64,000 bases of DNA from Isoetes taiwanensis (Eukaryota > Streptophyta > Lycopodiopsida > Isoetales > Isoetaceae). Position 1 is the first letter of the stretch. Every line of letters begins with the position of its first letter. Shown piece by piece: positions 10,418-19,771 of the stretch. Made by a program: the position numbers and the translations under genes. The notes beneath the pieces are model-generated. The model had not been told where the DNA came from and ran no database searches. It saw only the letters and a program-made list of their open reading frames with translations. The DNA is taken from contig JAJEKV010000036.1 of NCBI GenBank assembly GCA_021234155.1, positions 8,071,426-8,135,425 of the forward strand. The letters are read 5' to 3'.

Positions 10418-13400
10418 CTACGATGCATCTACCCCTCTGCTGCCTGATTCTCGGCAAATCAAGCCTTCAAGCTTACCGCCGGGAGCGGGGTTGATAGCAT
10501 CGTTGATGGTGCGGCCTTGGGATTCGTGCATGAAATCCGGATAGTGCTTCTCAAGGTCTGTTTCCATGACCCACGTAGCATCCTCAGCTGGCAAGTGTTT
10601 CCACTTGACCAAGTATTGGAGCATTTGGGTCCTCCTAGTCTGCTTATATGCTCGATCAAGAAGGGCTTCAGGCACTATATCTAAATGCTCTTCCGTCATT
10701 TCAAGTAGGGTGGGTGTATCCAAGATCTCCTCTGGATCTGGGGTGTGCTGCTTTAGAAGACTCACATGAAAGACCTTGTGGATCTTCAAGCGGGGTGGCA
10801 AATCGAGGCGATATGCCTGTTCCCCAACACGTTCAGTGATGTTGAACGGCCCAGCCCATCTGGGTGCCAATTTCTTGCAGTTACCAATCTTAAGCTTGGC
10901 TTGTTTTACTTTGATCTTAAGCCAAACTGATTCACCCACCTGGAAGACTCGTGGGGTTCTGTGCTTATCTGCAACACTCTTTTGACGACTGCGTGCCGCT
11001 AATAAGTAGCCACGAACTTCTTCAACGAGAGCTTGCATTTCCAAGAGGAGTTGCTGAGAAACCTCCACTTTAGAAACGGGGTTATGCCACGTGTCTGGAG
11101 TAAGGCATTGATAACCATAGTTTATCATGAAGGGAGACATTCTAGAAGACTCCTGTTTCATACTATTATAGGCAAATTCGACCAGATAAATATAATCAGC
11201 CCATTGGGATTGCTTACTCCACACATAACTTCGTAGCATATCCTCTATAATACGATTGGTACGCTATGTCTGACCATCCGTCTGAGGGTGATATGCGGTG
11301 CTCATAGCAAGCTTGGTCTGAATGGTGGCAAAGAAATCTTTCCAGAACGCACTTACAAATTTTACAATAACTCGTGGCATTCCATGCAACCTGAAGATCT
11401 CCTTTGCAAATAGCAAAGCGGTATCGAAGGCGGTGTCCGTGGTACGACATGGCAAGAAATGAGCCATTTTCGACAACTTGTCGACCACTACCATTAACGC
11501 ATCATAGCCACGAAGAGTACGTGGAAGGGCCACAATGAAATCCATGGTTATGACTTCCCACTTTGCGTTGGGCACATCCAGAGGTTGCAACTCTCCTGGA
11601 ACTCTTAATTGCTCAACCTTGGTTTGTTGACACACCTGACACTGCTTAATGTATCTAGCAATAAACTGGAGCGGATCTTAAAGTAGGTCTTCATAAAACC
11701 AGCGTGTCCAGCTATAGGGCTGTTGTGCGTGTCATGGAGAATTAGCTTACGTACTCCTGAAGTCTCAGGTACACACAACTTATCCTTGTAATATAACAAG
11801 TTGCCCTCTTTCTTATAGCAACGGAAAGCTTCGCGTTCTTTATCTGTGCGTGCTTCCTTACTCAAGCTATTCCAAACATTACAGAACTCGGGATCTGTGG
11901 CCAAGGTCTGCTCTATTTGTTTCCCAAACTCACTGGTGAGTGTGGAAATTGCGTTACAATGGGTTCGGGTTACCAAAGGATGGCGTGACAACGCATCCGC
12001 AACCACATTGTGCTTCCCAGGCTTATACATAATCTCGAAGTCATATTCCTCCAGAAATTCCATCCATCTTCTCTGACGGAGATTAAGATTTGGCTGGGTG
12101 GATAAATAACGGAGACCCTGATGATCCGTATCCAGCTGAAATCTTCTACCAAGAAGGTAGTGTCTCCAAATACGCAGAGCGCGGACAACTGCTAACAACT
12201 CCTGATCATGGGTAGGGTATCGCTGTTCAGTGTCGTTCATCTTCTTTGAATCATATGCAATAACTCTCCCCTCCTGTATTAGAACTCCGCCGGTAGCAAT
12301 CTTACTAGCATCCGTTGCCACTAGCTTATCCTTTTCAGGGTCGGGCAATGTGAGGACTGGTGCAGACGTTAAAGCATCCTTAAGCTTCTGAAAGCCTACC
12401 TGGACTTTCGCTTTCCAATGTTCCATCCAATCCTTCACCTTCTCGTGCTTTGTGAGATCAGTAAGAGGTGCGGCAATTGTTGCAAAATCCTTAACAAATT
12501 TCCGATAATATCCTGCTAGTCCCAAGAAACTTCGGACTTCTGAAACATTACCTGGAATAGGCCAATCCCTTACTGCTTCTATCTTTGCTGGATCTGTAGC
12601 AATTCCCTCTGCTGAAATGATATGCCCTAAATATTCCACCTTGGGGGTGGCAAACTTGCACTTAGAGAACTTGGCAAAGAGTTGGTGACGTCTTAACTTT
12701 TGTAGGGCCAACCGAAGATGTTGCTCATGCTCTTTCAAAGTTTTACTATAGATGAGAATGTCGTCAAAGAAAATAACAACAAAATCATCCAAGTATTGGC
12801 AGAAGACGTCATTCATCAGTCGCATGAAAGTTGCAGGAGCATTAGTTAATCCAAAAGGCATAACGGTAAACTCATAATGCCCATATCTCGTGCGAAAAGC
12901 AGATTTATGGATGTCCTCCTCCTTTATCCTTATCTGATGGTATCCGGAGCGTAAATCAATCTTTGAGAAATATTTGGCCCCTTGCAACTGGTCCATTAGA
13001 TCATCTGCCCTAGGCAAAGCATAGCGATTCTTGATGGTATGCGTATTGAGTTGCCGATAATCAATACACATCCTCAAGGAGCCATCCTTTTTCTTAACAA
13101 AAAGGATAGGGGCGCCAAAAGGCGAAACACTAGGCCGAATGAAACCTAGGTTTAGTAACTCCTGAAGTTGTTTCTTAAGCTCTGCCAACTCTGGGAGACT
13201 CATGCGGTACGGGGCCTTGCTGGTAGGCTTAGTACCCGGTTCTAGAGCTATCTCACATTCTACCCCTCTAAAAGGAGGAAGCTTCTGGATCTCATATGGG
13301 AAAAGATCGCTAAATTCCCAGAGAAGATTAGCAATCCCCTCTGGCAAGGTATCGATTACTTGCTTCTGCTTAGCATCTGACTCAATGGAGGCAAGTCTAA

Positions 13401-14142
13401 TGACGCAGAGGAGCTTATCCTTGCGTATAGCTTTATCTAACTGTTTGATGGACATAGACTGCATAATAGGGTTGAATGGATCACCTTTTATAGTCACGCG
13501 GGCTCCATTGGCGGCATTGAAGGTAACTTCCCGTTTCTCGCAGTCTATATTGGCCTTTGCAGATGCCAAGAATTCCATACCAACAATAAGATCATATTTG
13601 CCAATATCCATTATCTCGGCACCCAAAGCAACTGGTGCACCTGGTAACTGCATCTTAAGGTTAACGCGACGGCCATGAGTGTGCCTGATCTTACCACTGG
13701 CTAAAGTGACAGGCTTCGGTCGAGATCTCAAAGTTTCAAGCCGCAATACCTGGGCCATTCTAGGAGAAGCAAAATTATGTGTACTACCCGTATCCATCAG
13801 AATTATAAAAGGTTTGCTGTCTACTTGACCTATGGTGGAAATAATGGCAGGCTGACTTTCAGCAGTGCCGGTTTCAATAGCTGCAAGGATATGGGACTCA
13901 CCGTGAATGTATTCGGGAGCCTCCTCCTCGACGGGTAGAGTCGACTCGAGATCGTCCCAATCAAGGTCGGCCATGGCCAGCTGGGCAGTCTGTGTGACAT
14001 AAGGGCAATTCTGCATGAAGTGTCCGGGCCGCATACACCTGTAGCATGCATTATCTCGGCGTAACTGGTCTCGGGCCTCTTTGGGAATCGACTGTAAGAG
14101 GTTCCGAACTTCCTTACCGACATTGTTCGGCTTGTCGGGCAT
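10418..14142 (-). pseudogene. pol: Chromovirus pol: zinc knuckle, PR, RT, RNase H, integrase, chromodomain (broken)
   Basis: The first open part (14142 to 11605) holds a CCHC knuckle ([14 protein letters not shown]), protease with [11 protein letters not shown] with FFDDILIYS as catalytic box, RNase H with ATDAS and the start of the integrase zinc domain ([10 protein letters not shown]). A frameshift near 11677 moves to a second frame with the CQVC pair and integrase core MDFIVALPRT. There the second catalytic Asp (normally SDRD) is lost, and the catalytic Glu after DGQT is a TAG stop (11264-11266). The same frame continues to 10418 with the integrase C-terminus and a chromodomain (LVKWKHLPAEDATW). 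Together these place the element among plant chromoviruses; the breaks make this copy unable to supply polymerase or integrase. Confidence 0.93.
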
Positions 14143-15212
14143 GTTGAAGGTGACTTTCTTTTCCTGGCGGCCGTTGGAGTTCTGTTGAGAGGGCCCCGGG
14201 CTTGGTGAGCGGGGTTTGTAAGGTGTGGACGGGCGTGGCTGGAGTAAGGAGCGGGACGAGGATACTGGTTCCTCGGTGTGTCCTTCTCAAGGCTTAATGC
14301 CTTAGCCTCAGCTTCTGCAACTGATTTCGGGTCTATGGCCTTAACCATTCGTTTAATGGATGGGGCCAACCCTTCAATGTAGCCCTCCACCACCCTCTTC
14401 TCGTTCATCCCTGGTACGTACAGCCTCAGGCGCATGAACTCATCAGTGTAGGTCTGAACTGACATACCCTTCTGCTCTAACCTGTAGAAGGTCTGGATTT
14501 GTTGGCATTTGTGCGCACGAGGCACGTAATGCGACTTAAAAGCCTTGGCAAACTTTTTGAACTTGCACCTGCTCTTGTCCAGGTGCTTGGCTCTGGCATA
14601 GCCCTTCCACCAAATATGGGCAGCTCCGGTAAGGTTGGTGGTGGCAACCTTTCCTGTATCCTTTTCTGTCATACCATAGGATTTCCCAAACTCCTTCATT
14701 TCGTCGAGCCAGGACTCTGCATTCAGCCCACCTCTAGATTTACCATCAAATTGGGCCAATTTCCTATTTTTCCATATACTGGTTATGGCTGTATCAACCG
14801 TTTTACGGTACTCCTTGTCCCGGCGATGTGCATGGCCACCGGATGACATAGACGACTCCGAGGACTCAGAAGTTGCTGACTGGGAGGATGTTGCACTGTC
14901 CCTAGAGGAACCTCTATGGCGTTTGGAACGGTGCCTCCTCGGTATGGGTGTAGGACTGGATTCAGGTGCAGAAGGCTGCTGTGGTGGGGGACTTGGTGGT
15001 AACGGAGGTAACTCCGGTCCATCCTCCTGGACATGCGGCGGTGGGTTAACGTTGAGTACATAAGTCTGCAACTCAACTAGTTGCCTCTTCATCAACATAA
15101 GTTCCTGCTCAGGGGTTAACCTACTGGCATTCGATGGTGTCTGCCAGGCGGCGTTGCGTGCACCGTCTATATTGAGCATAAAAAGATATAAGCAGAATTT
15201 CAGAAACATCAA
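14143..15212 (-). pseudogene. gag: Chromovirus gag (frameshifted)
   Basis: N-terminal Pro/Ser/Arg-rich region followed by a retrotransposon Gag domain (from about AQFDGKSRGGLNAESWLDEM to AHIWWKGYA and the FYRLEQKGMSVQTYTDEF stretch). The capsid frame should run into the CCHC knuckle, but the knuckle is in the pol frame; the switch lies near 14240 in a proline-rich segment, after which the old frame is nonsense to 13830. A TTTTTATGCTCAATATAG/ACGG sequence at about 15167 looks like a 3' splice site exactly where similarity-bearing protein starts, so gag may be read from a spliced RNA. The first ATGs upstream of that point would then be intronic. Confidence 0.85.
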
Positions 15213-15434
15213 GTCTCACAACAAGATCATTTTGGGTAGTACTGAAGTAAGAGTGAATAAGAGAAGACAAGAGAAAGGATTTTGATTATAAGTCAAAACA
15301 ACTGTTACATTGAAGAACTTCACACTGAAGGTAGTTATCAACTTAAAGTTATATAATACACAGGTGGGTTTTATACATTGGGTACTTCTTTAGTCATACT
15401 AAAGCATAGCAAAACAAAACTGAGGGGTCCGGAC
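15213..15434. other. Spacer between third ORF and gag, with TATA-like box
   Basis: On the element strand a TATAAAA motif (15367-15376 region, CCAATGTATAAAACCC) lies ~200 bp before gag, followed by pyrimidine-rich sequence up to the possible splice acceptor. This could be an internal promoter or an intron; the sequence does not decide. Confidence 0.35.
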
Positions 15435-15895
15435 CTAGGGGTTCACAAAAGGGTACAAGATGGAATAGCGAACACTTTCACGTACAGCTCTAACGAGCTT
15501 GTAACGTGCCCAGGCCTGGACGATAACAGGTTGGTAATCCCAGGTGGGGCTAATAATAAGGAGATTGAAAAGCCTCCTTAATGCATAGAAGATTTGCCAC
15601 AAGTGGTCGTTGGCATCCTCGAAAGCTTCGTGCCTGGACATATCCCAATAGTCCCAGGTGCGGCGAAGGGTCTGCTTCAGGTCGTCAAAGGCCCGTTCTC
15701 TGAGAATGTTAACTACCTCCATCCCCTTGTCTGGATCATAAGGCTCTTCTGGTTCTGCGGGTTCCTCCATCTCATAATCACCGTCTCGTTCCGGGTACTC
15801 CCCATATCTTTGGCCGTAATCTTGTTCTGGAGGCCCTGGATCCTCCCTTCGAATCAGGTCGGTAATTCGTTCTTCATAGTCTTCGAGGGTCTCGT
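15435..15895 (-). CDS. Third upstream ORF: acidic N-terminus, possible histone fold
   Basis: The frame opens at 15929, but a strong 3' splice site (TTCCTCTTGCAG/ACGAG) ends at 15896, so the coding part probably begins at 15895 and its first exon is unknown. It encodes ~153 residues. The first ~60 are rich in Glu, Asp, Pro and Tyr. The last ~95 could form helix-loop-long helix-loop-helix: MSRHEAFEDANDHLWQIFYA as the start of the long helix, QPVIV as loop 2, YKLVRAVR as the last helix, then a short tail ending ILYPFVNP. By eye this can be aligned with H4 (YxLxRxxR, end LYGFGG) or H2B (KPTIT, IQTAVR). Identity is low. The fold is an inference strengthened by the two preceding ORFs, which also end in histone domains. 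Confidence 0.4.
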
Positions 15896-16134
15896 CTGCA
15901 AGAGGAATAAATATATATACATTGAACAATTTTCTTATACTCCAACTTTAAGGAAGAGAATTAAACATTGAAGGGAAAAGACAATTCAATGGTTTTCAAC
16001 AGTACAAGAAAATATAAGGAGATATCCTCCCTGAATATATATAAGAGAATAGTACATAGCTTAGGTGTTGGCCCATTAAAGGTAATGCCAATCAAAATTA
16101 CATACTGCATACAATGATCCAATAAAATCTAGAA
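15896..16134. other. Spacer / probable intron between second and third ORFs
   Basis: AT-rich on the element strand and ending in a pyrimidine-rich tract plus CAG. No ORF of note. A matching donor was not identified with confidence. Confidence 0.4.
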
Positions 16135-17543
16135 CTAAGAGGTCGACCCTTCAACATCGTGTGCTTGGGTATCAAACTCAGGCTCAGGTCGATGCTGCAG
16201 GAGTAGCACACTAGGGTTAACTGATGACGCAGCCGATGAAGCTATCTCTGGAGGAACATTGGTAGCCAAAGGTGCTGCGACCAGCAGACTCATGTTCATC
16301 CAAGAACCAATATCGTGGTCAAATACTGCAATGGCTAGATCACGATTCACCAGGATAACCTGCTCAAGGTTAGGGCTAACTTCTTATGGCCGGCTGTGGT
16401 CGAAAGTGCCCTGAGTGCCCAAACAGCCGCCTCTGCTTCAGGTGCAATGGCTTTAGCAAAGAAGAGAACTTGTCTACTTGTAAAAGCCGACAAGAAGAAC
16501 CGGGTAATATGGCACTTCAACCCCTGAACCGTCGGATGGGTTGAAGAAGCCAACTCAGCCTCCAAGTTTTGAGGCAGTTCCTCTTCCTTTGCAAAATCCT
16601 TCTCTTCTTGAGCATACTGGCCTTCATCACATAGATCCTCCATAGTTGGGTCGTCTTCGATCTTGACGACGACATCGTTGATGTTGGGCACATGTGGCCC
16701 CGTAGCATGGAAAGCCGATTCAGGAACTGAGGACGGAGTACCCTGAATCATTAACTGGCGTAAGGATAAGAGTGTACTGATAGGCTCAACATCAAGAGGC
16801 TGATAGTTGAGCAGTTGGTGTATCTGTGGCACATAGACGGGTCGAGAATAATCGATAAAGTCGTTCTGACCCTGACAATACTCGGCCAGCTCATAGAGAA
16901 GATGAGCCGTCTTCTGCTTACCCTTATTGGCGATATGCTGGTAGGCCCATTGAATGTCGCTCAGCAGCAAGTAATCTTGATCCCCAACCTTAATAGTGGA
17001 GAGGGCGCTTAAGCCGACAAGAGCTTGACCCTTACTACGAGGTAAAGGCTTCTCTGTGGCCAATTTCTTCCATCTTACAAAGTCGGCATAGCTTATCTGC
17101 TCATCCTCCTCAGGATCTGGAGGAAGTGGGGACTTGGCTTGCTCTAAGGCCGTGTCGGTGCCGTCAATATGCCTATCCATGATAAGAGCAAGGGCAAACT
17201 GGGCCTCAAAATACAGCTCGTTAGAGCCACAGTCAATAATGGGGGCGTGCTTAGCACGTCTGAGAATGCCCTTAAGAATATCATAACTGTGGCGATCATC
17301 CCCAAACATGTGCTCTAAGATATCCCTATGAAGATAGGGTTGAGGCGGCTCTCCGAAAAACTCTGCCTGGGGCAGGATTTCGACATCATAGAACTCTAGG
17401 AAGGTGCCATAATCAGGGTGTGCCCGCATGTTGTCGATGAGGTCGACTGTACACTGCAACATGGGATCCAAGAGAGGGTAGGGAACCTGAGGATCCCATT
17501 GCTCGCCTCCCATGTACCATGCTAGGCGCCCAGCGTAATCCAT
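16135..17543 (-). pseudogene. Second upstream ORF with H2A-like C-terminus (one frameshift)
   Basis: The ATG at 17543 opens a 398-codon frame ending at 16347; a second frame continues to 16135. Residues 1-~330 match no family I recognise and include an acidic stretch. From about residue 336 the sequence lines up almost without gaps with plant H2A: GLKCHITRFF with GLQFPVGRIA; IAPEAEAAV with GAPVYLAAV; then, after a one-base shift near 16385, VILVNRDLAIAV with TRIVPRHIQLAV; then LLVAA, NVPPEI and VNPSVLLLQ with VTIA, VMPNI and NPVLLPK. Helix lengths agree when the shift is allowed. Acidic-patch residues of H2A are mostly not conserved. An acidic tail (EPEFDTQAHDVEG) follows. The N-terminal part is a separate, unknown domain. 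Confidence 0.65.
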
Positions 17544-17822
17544 TACCGCAGACGGAAGATGGAAGGTGGAAGAAAACGGAAGGAGTAAGAAATAATGAAA
17601 CCCTAAAGTAAATGCGAGTTTTAAATTTTCTGGGCACGGCGTTCGAGGTGCCAGCTCATTATTACTATTATATTTTATATTTATTTATTTAATTATTTCT
17701 CTTTTTTTTTCTAATATGCGTACATTAAAGAAAGAAAATTATACGCTGACTAATAAGTCAAAACAAGATTTGTATTAATATATACCGAATTACATAGACA
17801 CAAAAATTGTTGTTTTACAGAA
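17544..17822. other. AT-rich spacer between H3-like and H2A-like ORFs
   Basis: On the element strand it holds overlapping AATAAATAAATA (a possible poly(A) signal for the H3-type transcript) and then pyrimidine-rich sequence before the next ATG. This is compatible with separate transcription units, but also with simple relaxed spacer. Confidence 0.4.
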
Positions 17823-19178
17823 TCATGGCCGTTCCCCACGGATCCGGCGTGCTAGCTGAAGGTCCTTGGTCATGATCGTCACTCACTTGGCATGGATTGC
17901 ACATAGATTTGCATCGCCAAAGAGGGCCACCAAATAGGCCTCGGCTGCCTCCTGGAGTGCTAGAATGGCATGAGTCTGGAACCGGAGATCCGTTTTAAAT
18001 TCCTGAGCAATCTCTCGGACCAGACGCTGGAAAGGAAGTTTCCGTAGCAAAAACTCGGTGGATTTCTGGTACTTCCTTATTTCCCTAAGTGCCACTGTGC
18101 CAGGCTTGTAATGATGCCTCCTCTTAGGCTGGGGTGGAGCTCCGGGAATAGTTTTCCCTGCTGTCCTCGGATGCCGGGCCTTTCGGATGATTTCATCTCG
18201 CCGGTTGTCCCCTGCAGCCTTAGCGATATCACCCCGAGTCTTGAGCTGATCCTTATACTGAGCACCCGACTTACGGGGCATCTTCTTCAGTCTTCGGCGA
18301 GGAACAGGAACTTCCGGAGGTGGCTGATTTTGATGGTCTCGTTCTTGTTCTTCTTTCCTAAGCCGCTCCTTCACTGCCTCTGTTACCTCGTGCGCCCTCT
18401 GCTCTGCTTCATCCTGCATTCTTTTCCTGTGCTGCTCCTGCTCTAACTGCTGTGCATGGAGGGTATCTTCGCGAAGCTTAGCAGCCTCCTCTGTCACTTG
18501 CGTTGCCCTCTGTGATTGCGCCAGGAGTGCGGCCTGCTCCTCCGCTCGCTTCTCCCTGGCTATTCGAATATCCGTTCTTCGTTTAAGCTCCAGGAAGTAG
18601 CGTGGAGGGTTGGCCTGCATGTCCCGCTCGACAGCCCGCTGGAATTGATCTGTGAAGAATGGGGGTGTTCCAGCTTCCCAGATAATACGGTTAGTCTCCT
18701 CTTCATACGAAAAAGATGGGAGGGTGTAAGATCCCCCATCAAAGAGGCACATCCCATTTCCAAGGTAGCGGTACCCTGAAGCTGGGTCATCGGTGGCAAG
18801 CCATTGTAGATCCACTGTTTGTGCCATGTGAAGAATCTTTTGGGCCTGCGTTTGTATGGCCTCGGCTTCAGCTTGTTCGTCCCCTTCCGGTGGAAAGTAC
18901 CGTGTATATTTTTGGACACCGTCTTCCTGTTCAACTACGGTGTACGTTTCTTGGATAGCGTTAAGCTTGTACACGAAGCGCTCGTTATAGCAAAAGAGCG
19001 GAAATGGTATCCTAATTCCTTCATAGAAGCGTTTGACAAAGTACTCCAGCAGCTCCTCAGTTTTAGCCTCTTCTTCTGGCGATGGGTTTGAGCGTGGCAG
19101 CAGTTCGGCCATTAGAGACTCTATGGAAGATTTAGAGTAGCGAGGTTTGCGCTTATATACCTGCTTGACTTCCTCCAT
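17823..19178 (-). pseudogene. First upstream ORF: unknown domain plus coiled coil plus histone H3
   Basis: ATG at 19178 (context CAAGATGGAGG) opens 431 codons to a TGA at 17883-17885; the frame then continues 19 codons to a second TGA at 17823. Residues 1-200 are an unrecognised domain, 200-285 a charged coiled coil, ~301-314 a histone-tail-like RKS...QL.T segment, and 351-431 the H3 core: [54 protein letters not shown] and NLCAIHAK. The first TGA occupies the Arg that follows HAK in all H3 (CGA to TGA would explain it), and the residues after it (VTIM, KDLQLARRIRGER) complete helix 3. Loop 1 lacks the CENH3 insertion, so the source was a canonical-type H3. The core is fused in frame to the upstream ORF with no intron. 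In an intact relative the protein would be expected in the nucleus or in particles (inference). Confidence 0.92.
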
Positions 19179-19468
19179 CTTGAATAGATGGGCGCTGGGT
19201 GGCCGCTTGGGAGAGAAAGGTAAGAAACAAGGTTTGGCTATGGCGGAGGGAAGCTTCCAGTTCCGGCGGCTATGGCGGCTAGGCGGAGCTCAAGAGGGCA
19301 CTAGGCGTTAGGAAAAATGAAAGAAAAAGTTACCTTTGACTAGATTTGAAATTTTAACCCTAAATTTTTTTTAAAGAAAAAGTGGCGGACGGGGCCGCTT
19401 TTTCGGTGGCGGGCACCCCCTCGGCGGCCGCCACGGCCCCCCGCACCCCCGCCCGCCCACTTAGAGTT

Positions 19469-19506
<38 letters not shown>

Positions 19507-19758
19507 GTGGCGGGCACACCCTACCTCGATGTCGCCACCGTCGCCAGCAACACCTGGGTACCCCCTGCCCGCCACTTAGGGTTAGGGTTTCGCACCGGGT
19601 ACACTCCTCTTAATTACACTTAAACCACATTAAGTCAATCAAGACGACATCTACTACACCACCCAAATCTCATACTACTCCAAAAATCCTCACTCACTAG
19701 CTAACGGTCTAACGAGTTAGTATGTGGCCAGTGCAATAGTTTGGCTTCCCAGAACCAT
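19179..19758 (-). other. Leader with GC-rich hairpins and a poly(A/T) run
   Basis: Two imperfect copies of a GC-rich block (19383-19470 and 19504-19590) each pair GTGGCGGGC-type with GCCCGCCAC-type sequence, separated by a run of more than 30 T on the plus strand (19471-19503). Both copies border AACCCTAA-like or AACTCTAA sequence. It lies between the PBS and the first ORF, where packaging, promoter or structured-leader functions are usual. Confidence 0.5.
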
Positions 19759-19770
19759 GCTCTGATACCA
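19759..19770 (-). other. Primer-binding site, initiator-Met tRNA
   Basis: On the element strand TGGTATCAGAGC starts one base after the 5' LTR, complementary to the 3' end of plant initiator-Met tRNA. Confidence 0.95.
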
Positions 19771-19771
19771 C

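Noticed and set aside
13202-13678. Plus-strand frame of 158 codons
   Set aside because: It is the antisense shadow of the protease/RT-proximal part of pol.
17823-18128. The H3 domain as centromeric CENH3
   Set aside because: The loop 1 region ([13 protein letters not shown]) has canonical length and residues; plant CENH3 has a longer, divergent loop 1 and a different first helix.
17823-19178. A host histone pseudogene that happened to insert into the element
   Set aside because: The H3 core is fused in one frame to ~350 upstream codons, has no flanking duplication or poly(A), and lies in a row with two similarly built ORFs.
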